From Parablautia sp. Marseille-Q6255 (GTDB lineage: Bacteria; Bacillota; Clostridia; Lachnospirales; Lachnospiraceae), in the NCBI RefSeq assembly GCF_951230155.1, contig NZ_CATNVD010000007.1, forward strand, positions 1-64,000: 64,000 bases of DNA, written 5' to 3'. This document shows, piece after piece, positions 15,663-24,168 of the stretch. The notes below the pieces were generated by a model. The model ran no database searches and was not told the DNA's origin. It worked only from the letters and a program-made list of their open reading frames with translations. Both the position numbers and the translations under genes were made by a program. Every line of letters starts with the position of its first letter. Within the stretch, counting starts at the first letter, position 1.

Positions 15663-16642
15663 TTGTCCGCCTTTTCCAGTGTCGTAGAATCAAAGTACAG
15701 GGTATAATCAATTTCATGCGGCGTGCTCATTGCGACCGTATCCGCTGTCACTGCAAGCTCCCCGTCAAAGCCCGCTACCGGAATCTCAAATACAGAGTTT
15801 CCTTCTGTATTGACCGTCATATATTTTTCCCCGTCAACTACCATATAATCATAGTTCGGACTGCTCCATGTGATCACTGCGACCACCTCGCCGTCTGTTA
15901 CGGTAAGCTGCGCCGGACTCTCCACGGTAGATTTCCCGGAGCCGCCCTCCAGTGTGACCTCTGCCATATAGCTACCGTCACTGATCCCAAGCGTTTCTGC
16001 CGATGCCAGAGCAGAATCACCTTCTTTTTCTTCTGACTGGCCTTCCTGCTGCGCCCCTTCCTCTAAAACTACCGGGTCGCTCACACTGACCTTATGGTCA
16101 TACCACTTTCCCTTTTTCCCGATCAGCGCCACATCAAACTCTTCCTCCAGTACCGGCACCGGAATATCAAAGCCGTATACCGTCTCTGTATAGCCATCGC
16201 TGTATGTGACGGTATCCTCTGTCGGATCAAGCAGCTGTGCCCCCTCTTTCTGCGCATCTTCTGCCAGCCCCGGAAACAGATTCAAGATTCCTTTCGATGC
16301 AAGGCTTACGTGGATCGTCATCTGACCATCCTCCACAGTCAGTACACCGCGTCCTTCCTTTGCTTCATTCACATGGAACATCGAGCTGTCTGTATCAAAT
16401 CTGGCGCTGTAGATGCCATCCTCCAGCTGCTCCTTCGTCTCTGTCTGCATTTCCTTTTCCGTCTCAGAAGCTTCCTCCGTCTGCACCTGTTCCGCCTCAG
16501 AAGCCTCCTCCGTCTGCATCTGCTCCACTGCCTCTGTTGCTGCCTCTGTTGCTGTCTCCTGCGCATATGCTGCAGGGGCTGCAGCTGCAAGTGTCATAGC
16601 AGTACCTGCCATACATACATAAAATCTGACTGAACGTTTCAT
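15659..16642 (-). CDS. Exported protein with two NEAT-like domains
   Basis: A signal peptide spans about residues 1-28 (MAGTAMTLAAAAPAAYAQE). An acidic low-complexity linker with repeated QTEEASEAEQ follows. Two beta-rich domains then begin with parallel motifs: EDGIYSARFDTD...VLTVEDGQMTIHVSL, and SDGSYMAEVTLEGG...QLTVTDGEVVAVITW. This spacing resembles NEAT (haem-binding) domains of Gram-positive surface proteins. No sortase motif or C-terminal membrane anchor is seen. The ATG at 16642 has AGGGAG 8 bases upstream. Lying between an exported CbiK-like protein and the importer, it is probably the extracellular capture or relay component. NEAT membership rests on eye-level similarity only. Confidence 0.65.
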   Translation of the reverse strand: MKRSVRFYVCMAGTAMTLAAAAPAAYAQETATEAATEAVEQMQTEEASEAEQVQTEEASETEKEMQTETKEQLEDGIYSARFDTDSSMFHVNEAKEGRGVLTVEDGQMTIHVSLASKGILNLFPGLAEDAQKEGAQLLDPTEDTVTYSDGYTETVYGFDIPVPVLEEEFDVALIGKKGKWYDHKVSVSDPVVLEEGAQQEGQSEEKEGDSALASAETLGISDGSYMAEVTLEGGSGKSTVESPAQLTVTDGEVVAVITWSSPNYDYMVVDGEKYMTVNTEGNSVFEIPVAGFDGELAVTADTVAMSTPHEIDYTLYFDSTTLEKADK

Positions 16643-16741
16643 ATTATCTTCTCCCTTCATAAAAAGCTGCCCGGGAATCCGCATGCGGTCCGGGCAGCCA
16701 GATCTTACTTTATCTGCTGTTTACTGTGTCCAGATCTGTCC

Positions 16742-17986
16742 TCATTCTGCCATCGAATCAATAGCTGCCTGCGTATGTGCGACATAAAGCTCTTTTATCG
16801 CATCAATTCTTCCAAGTCCTGCGATCTGCGCGTCTACGCGTTCAAAATCTCCGGAGGCTTCAAACATGCTCTTCCAGGAATCAGCTTCACTGCCTGCCAT
16901 ATCATTATTTGCATGATCTCCTGCAACTACCATCAGCGGCCGCAGGATGACCTTCGTAAATCCGGCTTCCTTCACAGCCTCGATGACCGCCTCACATGCA
17001 GTATCCTCCGGCTCTCCTTCTACCGTTCCGATAAACGCATTTGTATATCCCAGCTGTGCCATCTGCGTCTGCATCTGACTGTAGCTTACCTTTGCAGTAT
17101 GAGAAGTGCCATGTCCAAGGAAAACAAAGGCTGTGCCATCCTCCTCTGCCGCCTTCATGCTGTCAAATCCGGCATCCAGAACCGCGGCATCCACAACTGC
17201 CTGTGCCACTGCTGCTTTATCCTCATTGATCACGGTTGCGTCATCGCCTACTTCTCCAAGCATCGGCTCTGCGATGACTACTGATTCAAACTGGTCTGCG
17301 TACTGATCCAGCATCTCCTTCATCTCGTCATATTCTGCACCGTGCATCAGATGTGTTGGCTGTACCACCAGATTCTTTACACCATTTGCCACCGCACGGT
17401 CAAGCGCCTGCTGCATATTGTCGATCTTTTCCCCGTCTCTTGCCTGTACGTGATTGATAATGATCTGAGCTGTAAATGCTCTTCTTACAGACCAGTCCGG
17501 GTATGCCTGCGCCAGCGCGTCTTCGATTCCCTTAATGTCCTCTACGCGGCTGTCATTATAAGATGTACCAAAGCTTACAACAAGCAGCTCATTTTCACCG
17601 ATCTCATCTGCATTGCGCGCATCATCCAAAGAAGCGTCCCCGGTATCCAGACCGAAATAATCAGGGCTCGCGTTTTCTCCCTCTACTAAGGCTTTTTCCT
17701 CCTCACTTAACGCATCCCACGCTTCCTTTGCAGCCGCACAGTCATCATCTGTCGTATCGGTGCGTTCCTGCACGTAGATTGCGTCAATCAGTTCTGCCGC
17801 CTTATCTGCTGCCGCCTGTGCGTCTGCGGTATTCTCTGATTCTGAGGCTTCCTCTGCCGCTTCTTCGAGCGATTCTGTCGCGCTTTGTGTCTGCCCCTCC
17901 TGTGCCATACCAGCCGTGCCGGTAAGCATTGCTGCGGTCGATACCGCCAGTCCGAGTACCATTCCTTTTACTACTTTGTTTTTCAT
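16742..17986 (-). CDS. cbiK: Exported CbiK-type sirohydrochlorin cobaltochelatase
   Basis: CbiK inserts cobalt into sirohydrochlorin at the start of anaerobic cobalamin synthesis. The chelatase domain starts near residue 133 (ELLVVSFGTSYNDSR). Candidate active-site positions are His212 in QPTHLMHG, Glu240 in IAEPMLG, and His292/His296 in LGHGTSH, followed by RPLMVVAGDHANNDMAG. Unlike the cytoplasmic enzyme, it begins with a signal peptide (about 1-28, ending GTAGMAQE) and an Ala/Glu-rich spacer of about 100 residues. It should therefore act outside the membrane, as reported for the periplasmic CbiK of Desulfovibrio. It is the first gene after cobalamin riboswitch 1 and heads the importer unit. 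Confidence 0.88.
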   Translation of the reverse strand: MKNKVVKGMVLGLAVSTAAMLTGTAGMAQEGQTQSATESLEEAAEEASESENTADAQAAADKAAELIDAIYVQERTDTTDDDCAAAKEAWDALSEEEKALVEGENASPDYFGLDTGDASLDDARNADEIGENELLVVSFGTSYNDSRVEDIKGIEDALAQAYPDWSVRRAFTAQIIINHVQARDGEKIDNMQQALDRAVANGVKNLVVQPTHLMHGAEYDEMKEMLDQYADQFESVVIAEPMLGEVGDDATVINEDKAAVAQAVVDAAVLDAGFDSMKAAEEDGTAFVFLGHGTSHTAKVSYSQMQTQMAQLGYTNAFIGTVEGEPEDTACEAVIEAVKEAGFTKVILRPLMVVAGDHANNDMAGSEADSWKSMFEASGDFERVDAQIAGLGRIDAIKELYVAHTQAAIDSMAE

Positions 17987-18150
17987 GTCTTTTTCCTCCT
18001 GTTTTTTTCTTCTGACTTCAGAATCGGAAAATGTGACGTCCTCACAAAAGCTTCTGCATCTTTTTACGCGTCAGGAAATAATTCTTTTTACATCCGTACG
18101 CATCCTGATCTTATGGTATAAGAAAATGAGAACTTTCCTGTAACATAATA

Positions 18151-18175
18151 AAAACCTTTTACGCATGGTAAAAGG
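18151..18175 (-). terminator. Riboswitch-linked intrinsic terminator
   Basis: An 8-bp stem (18155-18162 with 18168-18175, 5-base loop) is followed on the minus strand by TTTTTATT. It lies between cobalamin riboswitch 1 and cbiK, so it is the likely expression platform: ligand binding would favour this terminator. Confidence 0.75.
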
Positions 18176-18247
18176 TCATCAAAAAAAGTGCTAAAAGCTC
18201 CTTCACTGGTACAACCAATTACTCGTGATCTGGAACATCAAGTTCCC

Positions 18248-18430
18248 GTACCAACACCGGGCAGGTTTCCTGGCTTATAGATCATCATATACGGCGCCTT
18301 CCCAGATTTCCCCAGTGACGTTCCTGCTTTCGCAGTGCCGTATACTCCTTAAATACAGTGACGAGATCGTACAGGATTCTCACCTGTTTCCCTTTTCGGC
18401 ATATACGATATACATGCCGCACCCGCTGTT
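18248..18430 (-). ncRNA. Cobalamin riboswitch 1 (upstream of cbiK unit)
   Basis: The minus strand reads GGGAAACAGGTGAGAATCCTG, cut here, then GTCACTG, a later GGGAAGG and finally AAGCCAGGAAACCTGCC (complement of 18259-18275), which is the classical B12-box end. Order and spacing match the long cobalamin riboswitch with the P3-P6 core. A promoter lies just upstream and a terminator just downstream. It should switch off cbiK, the surface protein and the importer when cobalamin is plentiful. Confidence 0.9.
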
Positions 18431-18452
18431 TTCTTATTCTGTTGTCTTTGTT

Positions 18453-18481
18453 ATCTTATCACAGTTTTTTCTGGTTGGCAA
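18453..18481 (-). promoter_or_regulatory. Promoter of the cbiK-importer unit
   Basis: On the minus strand TTGCCA (complement of 18476-18481), a 17-base spacer and TAAGAT (complement of 18453-18458) lie between the cbiL stop and riboswitch 1. It makes the importer unit separate from the main cob operon. Confidence 0.7.
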
Positions 18482-18490
18482 GAGCGCCCC

Positions 18491-19177
18491 TCAGCCTTCT
18501 TCCCTGGCAATGATCAGAGAATAATACCCTGCATCCTCCGGTATTTCTTCCAGACTCCTGTAGACCCGCTCGTTTGCCATACCGCAGTTTTCTACCATAC
18601 ATACCTCACGCCCGCTTGCCTGAAGAAGCTGCTTGACCTGATCCATTTTTCGCCCGGACTTCATCACAACATAAGTCCCCGGCTGGTCGAGCCTGCCGTC
18701 CAGTCGATGTACGCCCGGGATTACGTGGAGCGGCTCATTCCATTCTACAAGCGGCAGATTCAGTCTGGCTGCTGCTGCACAAAACGATGTGATCCCGCTC
18801 ACAAAAGCAGTCTCGTATCCCTGATCCTCCACCCGTTTTTGCAGATATGTAAAGGTAGAGTAGACTACAGGATCTCCCAGTGTCAAAAACACTACATTTT
18901 TTCCCTGTTCCAGATACGACAGGATCCGTTTTGCACCCTTTGCATGATTCTCCTCAAGCTCTCTGCGGTCATGTGTCATAGGCATGTAGACCGGGAGCAG
19001 CTCCTTATCCGCAAGCTCCGGCACTGCCTGCACCGCAATCTGATAGGCTACCGTATCCTCTACCTGCGCTCCTGCTGCCGCAATCACCTCGTTCTCCCGG
19101 ATCATACGCACTGCCTTTAATGTCATCAGCTCCGGATCCCCGGGGCCTACGCCTACTCCATATAAAATTCCCTTCAT
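18491..19177 (-). CDS. cbiL: Cobalt-precorrin-2 C20-methyltransferase
   Basis: A SAM-dependent tetrapyrrole methylase that methylates C20 of cobalt-precorrin-2. The SAM-binding start YGVGVGPGDPELMTLKAVR and the later LTLGDPVVYSTF and SGITSFCAAAARLNLPL are typical of CbiL/CobI. Length (228) is normal. It is the last gene of the main cob operon, 39 bases after cbiC. The IS110 element upstream of cbiC could reduce its transcription. Confidence 0.93.
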   Translation of the reverse strand: MKGILYGVGVGPGDPELMTLKAVRMIRENEVIAAAGAQVEDTVAYQIAVQAVPELADKELLPVYMPMTHDRRELEENHAKGAKRILSYLEQGKNVVFLTLGDPVVYSTFTYLQKRVEDQGYETAFVSGITSFCAAAARLNLPLVEWNEPLHVIPGVHRLDGRLDQPGTYVVMKSGRKMDQVKQLLQASGREVCMVENCGMANERVYRSLEEIPEDAGYYSLIIAREEG

Positions 19178-19216
19178 CCCTGTTCTCTCCTTTTCTGTCC
19201 GGTATCTGTCCGCCTG

Positions 19217-19858
19217 TCAGTCCCGTTTGTCGTCTATCATATAAAGCAGCGCATTGCAGATGCACGCAGCAATATTGCTCCCGCCCTTGCGCCCGCGCGC
19301 TACGATATACGGCTTCCCGCTTTGCATGATCAGCTCCTTGGACTGTACTACATTGACAAATCCTACCGGAACACCGATGATCAGCGCCGGATCGATGCGC
19401 CCCTCCGCGATCAGCTCATACAGTCTTACAAGCGCCGTCGGAGCGTTTCCGATCGCAAATATCAGTTTTTTGTTCATTGCAGCAGCTTTATCCATGCATG
19501 CGGCTGCTCTCGTTGTCCCATCCCGCTTCGCAGTCATTGCCACATCCTCGTCTGACATAAAGCAGTACACCTCTGCTCCATAGCGTGCGAGCGCACGCTT
19601 ATTGATCCCTGATCTGGCCATCTGCGTATCTGTCACGATACATACACCGCTTTTTAGCGCCTGTGTCGCCTTTTCGATCGCGTTTTCTGAAAAACACAGA
19701 TTTTGTGCATAATCAAAATCAGCGCTCGTATGGATACACCGTTTCACGATGAGCTCTGTTCCGGGGACAAGCGGCGTATCTCCAAGCTCCTGCGTAATGA
19801 TCTCAAAGCTTCTTTTTTCAATCTCCATCGGTCTGACTTTTTCCAGCTCTGTCTTCAT
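19217..19858 (-). CDS. cbiC: Cobalt-precorrin-8 methylmutase
   Basis: CbiC moves a methyl group from C11 to C12 to form cobyrinate. Key motifs are PMEIEKRSFEII at the N-terminus, the catalytic His in KRCIHTSADFDYA near residue 43, VTDTQMARSGINK, and IGVPVGFVNVVQSKELI. Length (213) is typical. Its ribosome binding site (GAAGGGAG) is intact directly before the ATG, but the sequence beyond is the left end of an IS110 element that now separates it from cobQ. Expression therefore depends on read-through or on a promoter inside the insertion. Confidence 0.94.
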   Translation of the reverse strand: MKTELEKVRPMEIEKRSFEIITQELGDTPLVPGTELIVKRCIHTSADFDYAQNLCFSENAIEKATQALKSGVCIVTDTQMARSGINKRALARYGAEVYCFMSDEDVAMTAKRDGTTRAAACMDKAAAMNKKLIFAIGNAPTALVRLYELIAEGRIDPALIIGVPVGFVNVVQSKELIMQSGKPYIVARGRKGGSNIAACICNALLYMIDDKRD

Positions 19859-19948
19859 CTTTTTCTCCCTTCTACTACAATATAAATATGGTTAATATCC
19901 CTTACAGCCAGTAAGGAATTATCCATCTTGTTGCTTAAGCTGTATAAT

Positions 19949-20130
19949 GATGGAGCAATCGGTATGTCGGCTTCCTTTCTTGGACTTCGCGTCCGTTAAG
20001 TAGACTGATAACCAGCTCCTCATTCGCAGCGTTCGTTTTATGCAGGTTGAATCGCCTTAGGCGCATTCGTGTCACACCACAGTAGATTGAATAGGCAATG
20101 AGTAAAACTGGTATTTATCCATTGCATGAT
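19949..20130 (+). ncRNA. Candidate bridge RNA in IS110 left end
   Basis: IS110-group elements encode a structured bridge RNA in their left non-coding end that guides recombination. Here a TATAAT (19943-19948) is followed by hairpins including GGAC-5-GTCC (19982-19994) and GAAT-CGCC-3-GGCG-C-ATTC (20049-20068), ahead of the transposase start. An upstream CCTTAC-5-GTAAGG hairpin (19900-19916) lies near the tip. RNA limits and the guide loops are not determined. Confidence 0.5.
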
Positions 20131-20154
20131 CAATTTTTAAGGAGTGACAAATTT

Positions 20155-21366
20155 ATGAACGCAGTAGGTATCGATGTTTCTAAAGGTAAAAGCATGGTTG
20201 CTATTATGCGCCCTTTTGGCGAAATTGTTGCTACGCCTTTCGAGATCAAACACACAGCCAGTGATATTAATTCACTTATAGAACTCATCAACTCCATTGA
20301 AGGTGAATCCCGCATCGTGATGGAGCACACCGGACGTTATTATGAAGTCCTTGCCCATCAGCTTTCCCAGACAAATCTTTTCGTCAGCGCCATTAACCCA
20401 AAACTTATCAAGGATTTTGATAATGATTCCCTTCGCAAAGTCAAATCTGACAAAGCTGACGCCGTCAAAATCGCCCGATATGCACTTGACAAGTGGCAAA
20501 ATCTCAAACAGTATAGTGTTATGGATGAATTACGCAATCAGCTCAAAACCATGAACCGTCAGTTCGGCTTTTATATGAAACACAAGACGGCTATGAAGAA
20601 TAACCTCATCGGCATCCTTGATCAGACCTATCCTGGCGTCAATACCTACTTTGACAGTCCTGCACGTAGTGACGGCAGCCAGAAATGGGTTGATTTTGCA
20701 TCTACTTACTGGCATGTGGACTGTGTTCGTAAAATGTCTCTAAAAGCCTTCGTAGACCACTATCAAAAGTGGTGCAAAAGAAAGAAGTACAACTTCAGCC
20801 AATCCAAAGCTGAGGAAATCTATGGAAAAGCAAAGGAGCTTGTTCCTGTACTTCCAAAGGATGAAATAACCAAACTTATCATTAAGCAAGCGGTTGACCA
20901 ACTCAATAATGCCTCGGCAACTGTAGAAGAACTTCGCACTCTTATGAATGAAACAGCCTCTAAGCTGCCCGAATATCCCATCGTCATGCAAATGAAGGGC
21001 GTAGGTCCATCACTTGGTCCTCAACTCATGGCTGAGATCGGCGATGTTTCCCGTTTCACTCACAAAGGCGCAATTACAGCTTTCGCCGGTGTAGACCCTG
21101 GTGTAAATGAATCCGGCTCTTATGAACAAAAGAGTGTTCCAACCTCCAAACGAGGTTCCGCAGACCTCCGCAAGACACTTTTTCAGGTAATGGATGTTTT
21201 AATCAAAACCATGCCTCAGGATGATCCAGTTTATAAGTTCCTTGATAAAAAACGAGCACAAGGTAAACCTTATTACGTCTACATGACCGCCGGAGCTAAT
21301 AAATTTTTACGGATCTACTATGGTCGGGTGAAAGAATATCTTTCGTCACTTCCAGAGTCCGAATAA
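20155..21366 (+). CDS. IS110-family transposase (DEDD recombinase)
   Basis: The N-terminal RuvC-like DEDD domain shows VGIDVSKGK (first Asp), VMEHTGRYYE (Glu) and VKSDKADAVKIA (Asp residues). The C-terminal Tnp_20 domain shows MKGVGPSLGPQLMAEIGDV, AGVDPGVNESG and the catalytic-Ser stretch SKRGSADLRK. Length is about 403 residues, complete. The ATG at 20155 has AAGGAG (20139-20144) 10 bases upstream; an ATG at 20098 lies inside the structured left end and is less likely. The gene looks intact, so the element may be active. Confidence 0.92.
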   Translation: MNAVGIDVSKGKSMVAIMRPFGEIVATPFEIKHTASDINSLIELINSIEGESRIVMEHTGRYYEVLAHQLSQTNLFVSAINPKLIKDFDNDSLRKVKSDKADAVKIARYALDKWQNLKQYSVMDELRNQLKTMNRQFGFYMKHKTAMKNNLIGILDQTYPGVNTYFDSPARSDGSQKWVDFASTYWHVDCVRKMSLKAFVDHYQKWCKRKKYNFSQSKAEEIYGKAKELVPVLPKDEITKLIIKQAVDQLNNASATVEELRTLMNETASKLPEYPIVMQMKGVGPSLGPQLMAEIGDVSRFTHKGAITAFAGVDPGVNESGSYEQKSVPTSKRGSADLRKTLFQVMDVLIKTMPQDDPVYKFLDKKRAQGKPYYVYMTAGANKFLRIYYGRVKEYLSSLPESE

Positions 21367-21520
21367 TCCCACAACGCTTTCTTTCAGACCAGCACTGATG
21401 TGGTGGTCTTATTGTGATACCCATTTTTTCAACCTGTATAAAATTATCAATTTTCAGCAATTTAGCCTTGACTTTTTATTTGCAGGCTACTGTCAAAATC
21501 GCGCTCCGGGATTTCCCCGA

Positions 21521-23041
21521 TCACGCATCCTGCCTGCCTCCAAGCCCCAGTATCTCATATATCTTTTTCATATCAAGATTTTTTCTAAGCTCGTCAGCCA
21601 GAATGTCATACTGTGTCTCTTTAAATGCAGCATAGTCCATTTCTGCCAGTTGGTCCATGGAGATACCTTTTTTTTCTGCAAGTGACCGAAGCAGCGCGTT
21701 CGTCACAGTCTCACGGTCAAAAATACCGTGCACATAGGTGCCGTACACATTTTTGCAGTATCCTCCGTCTTCCTTTGCCTCTCCGCTCACGGTGTCATCC
21801 ATATACGTCACCGGATATGCCCCGTCTTTTAAGCGGCTCTCCCCCATGTGTATCTCATAGCCGGAAAATGCAGCGCCGCTCATACCGCCAAGATCGCCCG
21901 ACAGCGTCTGAAACCTTCCTTCTGCCCTCGTGCGCGTCTTGTTTTGCGTAAACTCTGTGTCCATCGGGATCAGGCCCATTCCTTTCATACTGCCGCCATC
22001 CTCCACGCCAAACGGATCATGCAGTGTATCACCCAGCATTTGATAGCCGCCGCAGATACCGAAGATCACCTTGCCTTTTGCCGCCTGCTTCAGGATAGCA
22101 GCCTCCATCCCGCTCTCCCGCAGCCATCTCAGATCGCCCATTGTATTTTTAGAGCCCGGCAGGAGGATCATATCCGGATCCTTTAATTCTGCAGGACGCT
22201 TTACATAACGCAGGGAGACGCCCGGAATGTTTTCTAGTGGATTAAAATCTGTAAAATTCGATATTCTGGGTACGCGTACAACTGCAAGGTCGATCAGCCC
22301 TGCCTCCTGCGACCGGTCAAAGCGCTCGCTCAGGCTGTCCTCATCCTCCACAGAGATATTGAGGTACGGCGCTACACCTACCACCGGGACTTTGCACAGC
22401 TCCTCCAGTGTTTCCAGTCCAGAGTCAAGCAGTGTTTTATCGCCGCGGAATTTATTAATGATCAGCCCCTTTACCAGCGGCCGCTCTGTCTCGTCCAGAA
22501 GCATGACAGTCCCATAAAGCTGTGCGAATACGCCGCCTCTGTCAATATCTCCGACGAGAAGAACCGGAGCATCCGCCATTTTTGCCATACCCATATTTAC
22601 GAAATCGTCACTTTTCAAGTTGATCTCTGCCGGACTGCCGGCTCCCTCGATCACGATAATATCATAATCCGCAGCCAGAGAATCAAAGGTCTCTTGTACA
22701 ACAGGGCGGAGCGTTTTTTTATATTTAAAATAATCTCGTGCGCTCATGGTACCGCGCACCTCTCCGTTTACGATCACCTGAGAGCCTGTATCGTTCGTCG
22801 GCTTTAAAAGAATTGGATTCATCCGGACCTCCGGCTGTATGCCGGCTGCTTCTGCCTGCATGACCTGCGCACGCCCCATCTCCAGTCCTTCTTCTGTAAT
22901 AAAAGAATTCAGCGCCATATTCTGTGATTTAAACGGAGCCACACGATAGCCATCCTGATGAAAAATCCGGCACAATCCTGCTGCCAGAAGGCTCTTTCCT
23001 GCATTTGACATCGTTCCCTGTATCATGATCGTTCTGGCCAT
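21521..23041 (-). CDS. cobQ: Cobyric acid synthase (CobQ/CbiP)
   Basis: A glutamine-dependent amidase that amidates four carboxylates of adenosylcobyrinate a,c-diamide. The N-terminal dethiobiotin-synthetase-like ATPase domain has [17 protein letters not shown] and [10 protein letters not shown]; the C-terminal class I glutaminase has the Cys nucleophile in [11 protein letters not shown] and a His in YVHGIFD. Length (506) is normal. It follows cobD after 2 bases. Downstream the IS110 element now intervenes before cbiC. Confidence 0.95.
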   Translation of the reverse strand: MARTIMIQGTMSNAGKSLLAAGLCRIFHQDGYRVAPFKSQNMALNSFITEEGLEMGRAQVMQAEAAGIQPEVRMNPILLKPTNDTGSQVIVNGEVRGTMSARDYFKYKKTLRPVVQETFDSLAADYDIIVIEGAGSPAEINLKSDDFVNMGMAKMADAPVLLVGDIDRGGVFAQLYGTVMLLDETERPLVKGLIINKFRGDKTLLDSGLETLEELCKVPVVGVAPYLNISVEDEDSLSERFDRSQEAGLIDLAVVRVPRISNFTDFNPLENIPGVSLRYVKRPAELKDPDMILLPGSKNTMGDLRWLRESGMEAAILKQAAKGKVIFGICGGYQMLGDTLHDPFGVEDGGSMKGMGLIPMDTEFTQNKTRTRAEGRFQTLSGDLGGMSGAAFSGYEIHMGESRLKDGAYPVTYMDDTVSGEAKEDGGYCKNVYGTYVHGIFDRETVTNALLRSLAEKKGISMDQLAEMDYAAFKETQYDILADELRKNLDMKKIYEILGLGGRQDA

Positions 23042-23043
23042 CC

Positions 23044-24102
23044 TTATCCCTCCTTCTGTATTTCCATGAAAGACTCTGTCAGAGCCTTCACCAGCAACTC
23101 ATTTTCTTCATGTGTTCTGACTGCCACCCGAAAATACCCTTTGCAAAGTCCCGGATAATTGCCGCAGTCCCGAATCAGCACGCCTCTTTTTTCACACAGG
23201 GAAAAAAGTGCTTCTGGTCCTTTGAAAAAAATATAATTTGCCTGCGGGGGATACACCGTAAGCCCCAAAGCAGTAAACTGTTCCACCATCCACTCCCGCT
23301 CCCGAAAGATGAGAGCGCGTGCACGCCGGACGTAGTCCTCCTCCTGAAGTGCGGCAAGTCCGGCTGCCTGCGCCGGCACAGAGACATTCCACGGCTGTAC
23401 CATTGCCGCCATCTGTTCAAGAAGCTCTTTATTTTCGCAAAGTCCGTATCCCAGACGCAGCCCCGCCATAGCATACCGTTTCGTAAATGCTTTCAGCAAA
23501 AACAGCCCTCTGCTTTTTTCGAGCTCTCCTTTTAAGGTATATTCAGACGGAGTCTTTACAAAATCCAGAAAACATTCATCGACAGCAAGAAAGATCCCCC
23601 GTGTTTCGCACCGCTCCAGAATACGTAAAAGCAGGCTGCGGTCTGTAAGCGCCCCTGTCGGATTATTCGGATTGCATAAAAATACAATATCCAGATCCTC
23701 CTGCAGCAGGTCTAAAAACTCCTCTCCGACCGCAAATCCGTCTTCTTCCCGCAGTCTCGCGCAGGTTATCTGACATCCGACCGATGACAGAGCCTGTCCG
23801 TATTCCGCAAAGGTAGGCGCCAGAAGCAGTGCCTTTCGCGGCTTCAGTGCCTGGCAAAGAGAAAAGATCAGCTCCGCGGCGCCATTTCCGCAGATCACCT
23901 GCTCCGGCCTGACAGCCTCGTATTCCGCAATCGCCGCACGCAGTGGCACACATCCGACTTGTGGATAATGTGCGATCTGTTCTATGCTTTTTACTGCTGC
24001 GCGCTGCACACTAAGAGGCGTACCGAGCGGGTTACAGTTTGCGGAAAAGTCAAGACAGCCCTCGTGCTCATAAATATTCCCGCCATGTATATGTTTCTCC
24101 AT
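23044..24102 (-). CDS. cobD: L-threonine-O-3-phosphate decarboxylase
   Basis: A PLP-dependent fold-type I enzyme that makes (R)-1-amino-2-propanol phosphate for the nucleotide loop. Motifs are [10 protein letters not shown] at the start, [29 protein letters not shown] and the PLP-lysine region [18 protein letters not shown]. The ATG at 24102 (AGGAG 7 bases upstream) gives the usual N-terminus; an ATG at 24156 with AAGG upstream would add 18 residues and cannot be excluded. It sits between cbiB and cobQ, its metabolic neighbours. Confidence 0.9.
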   Translation of the reverse strand: MEKHIHGGNIYEHEGCLDFSANCNPLGTPLSVQRAAVKSIEQIAHYPQVGCVPLRAAIAEYEAVRPEQVICGNGAAELIFSLCQALKPRKALLLAPTFAEYGQALSSVGCQITCARLREEDGFAVGEEFLDLLQEDLDIVFLCNPNNPTGALTDRSLLLRILERCETRGIFLAVDECFLDFVKTPSEYTLKGELEKSRGLFLLKAFTKRYAMAGLRLGYGLCENKELLEQMAAMVQPWNVSVPAQAAGLAALQEEDYVRRARALIFREREWMVEQFTALGLTVYPPQANYIFFKGPEALFSLCEKRGVLIRDCGNYPGLCKGYFRVAVRTHEENELLVKALTESFMEIQKEG

Positions 24103-24168
24103 CTGTATTCTCCTGTGTTCTCCTATACTTATATCTCCATTGTCCTGTATACCCATCTGCTCATCCTT

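Larger units (their letters stand above)
19872..21491 (+). mobile_element. IS110-family insertion sequence inside the cob operon
   Basis: A single transposase gene lies on the strand opposite to the cob operon, with a non-coding left end of about 280 bases and a right end of about 125 bases. No terminal inverted repeats are seen, as expected for IS110. CTACT occurs at both proposed ends (19872-19876 and 21487-21491). Removing the sequence between them restores a normal cobQ-cbiC spacing of about 60 bases with the cbiC ribosome binding site in place, which supports these limits. Exact ends are inferred. Confidence 0.75.

Noticed and set aside
16369-16590. Arg/Gln-rich minus-strand frame within the NEAT-like gene
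   Set aside because: It is a frame-shifted reading of the QTEEASEAEQ low-complexity linker.
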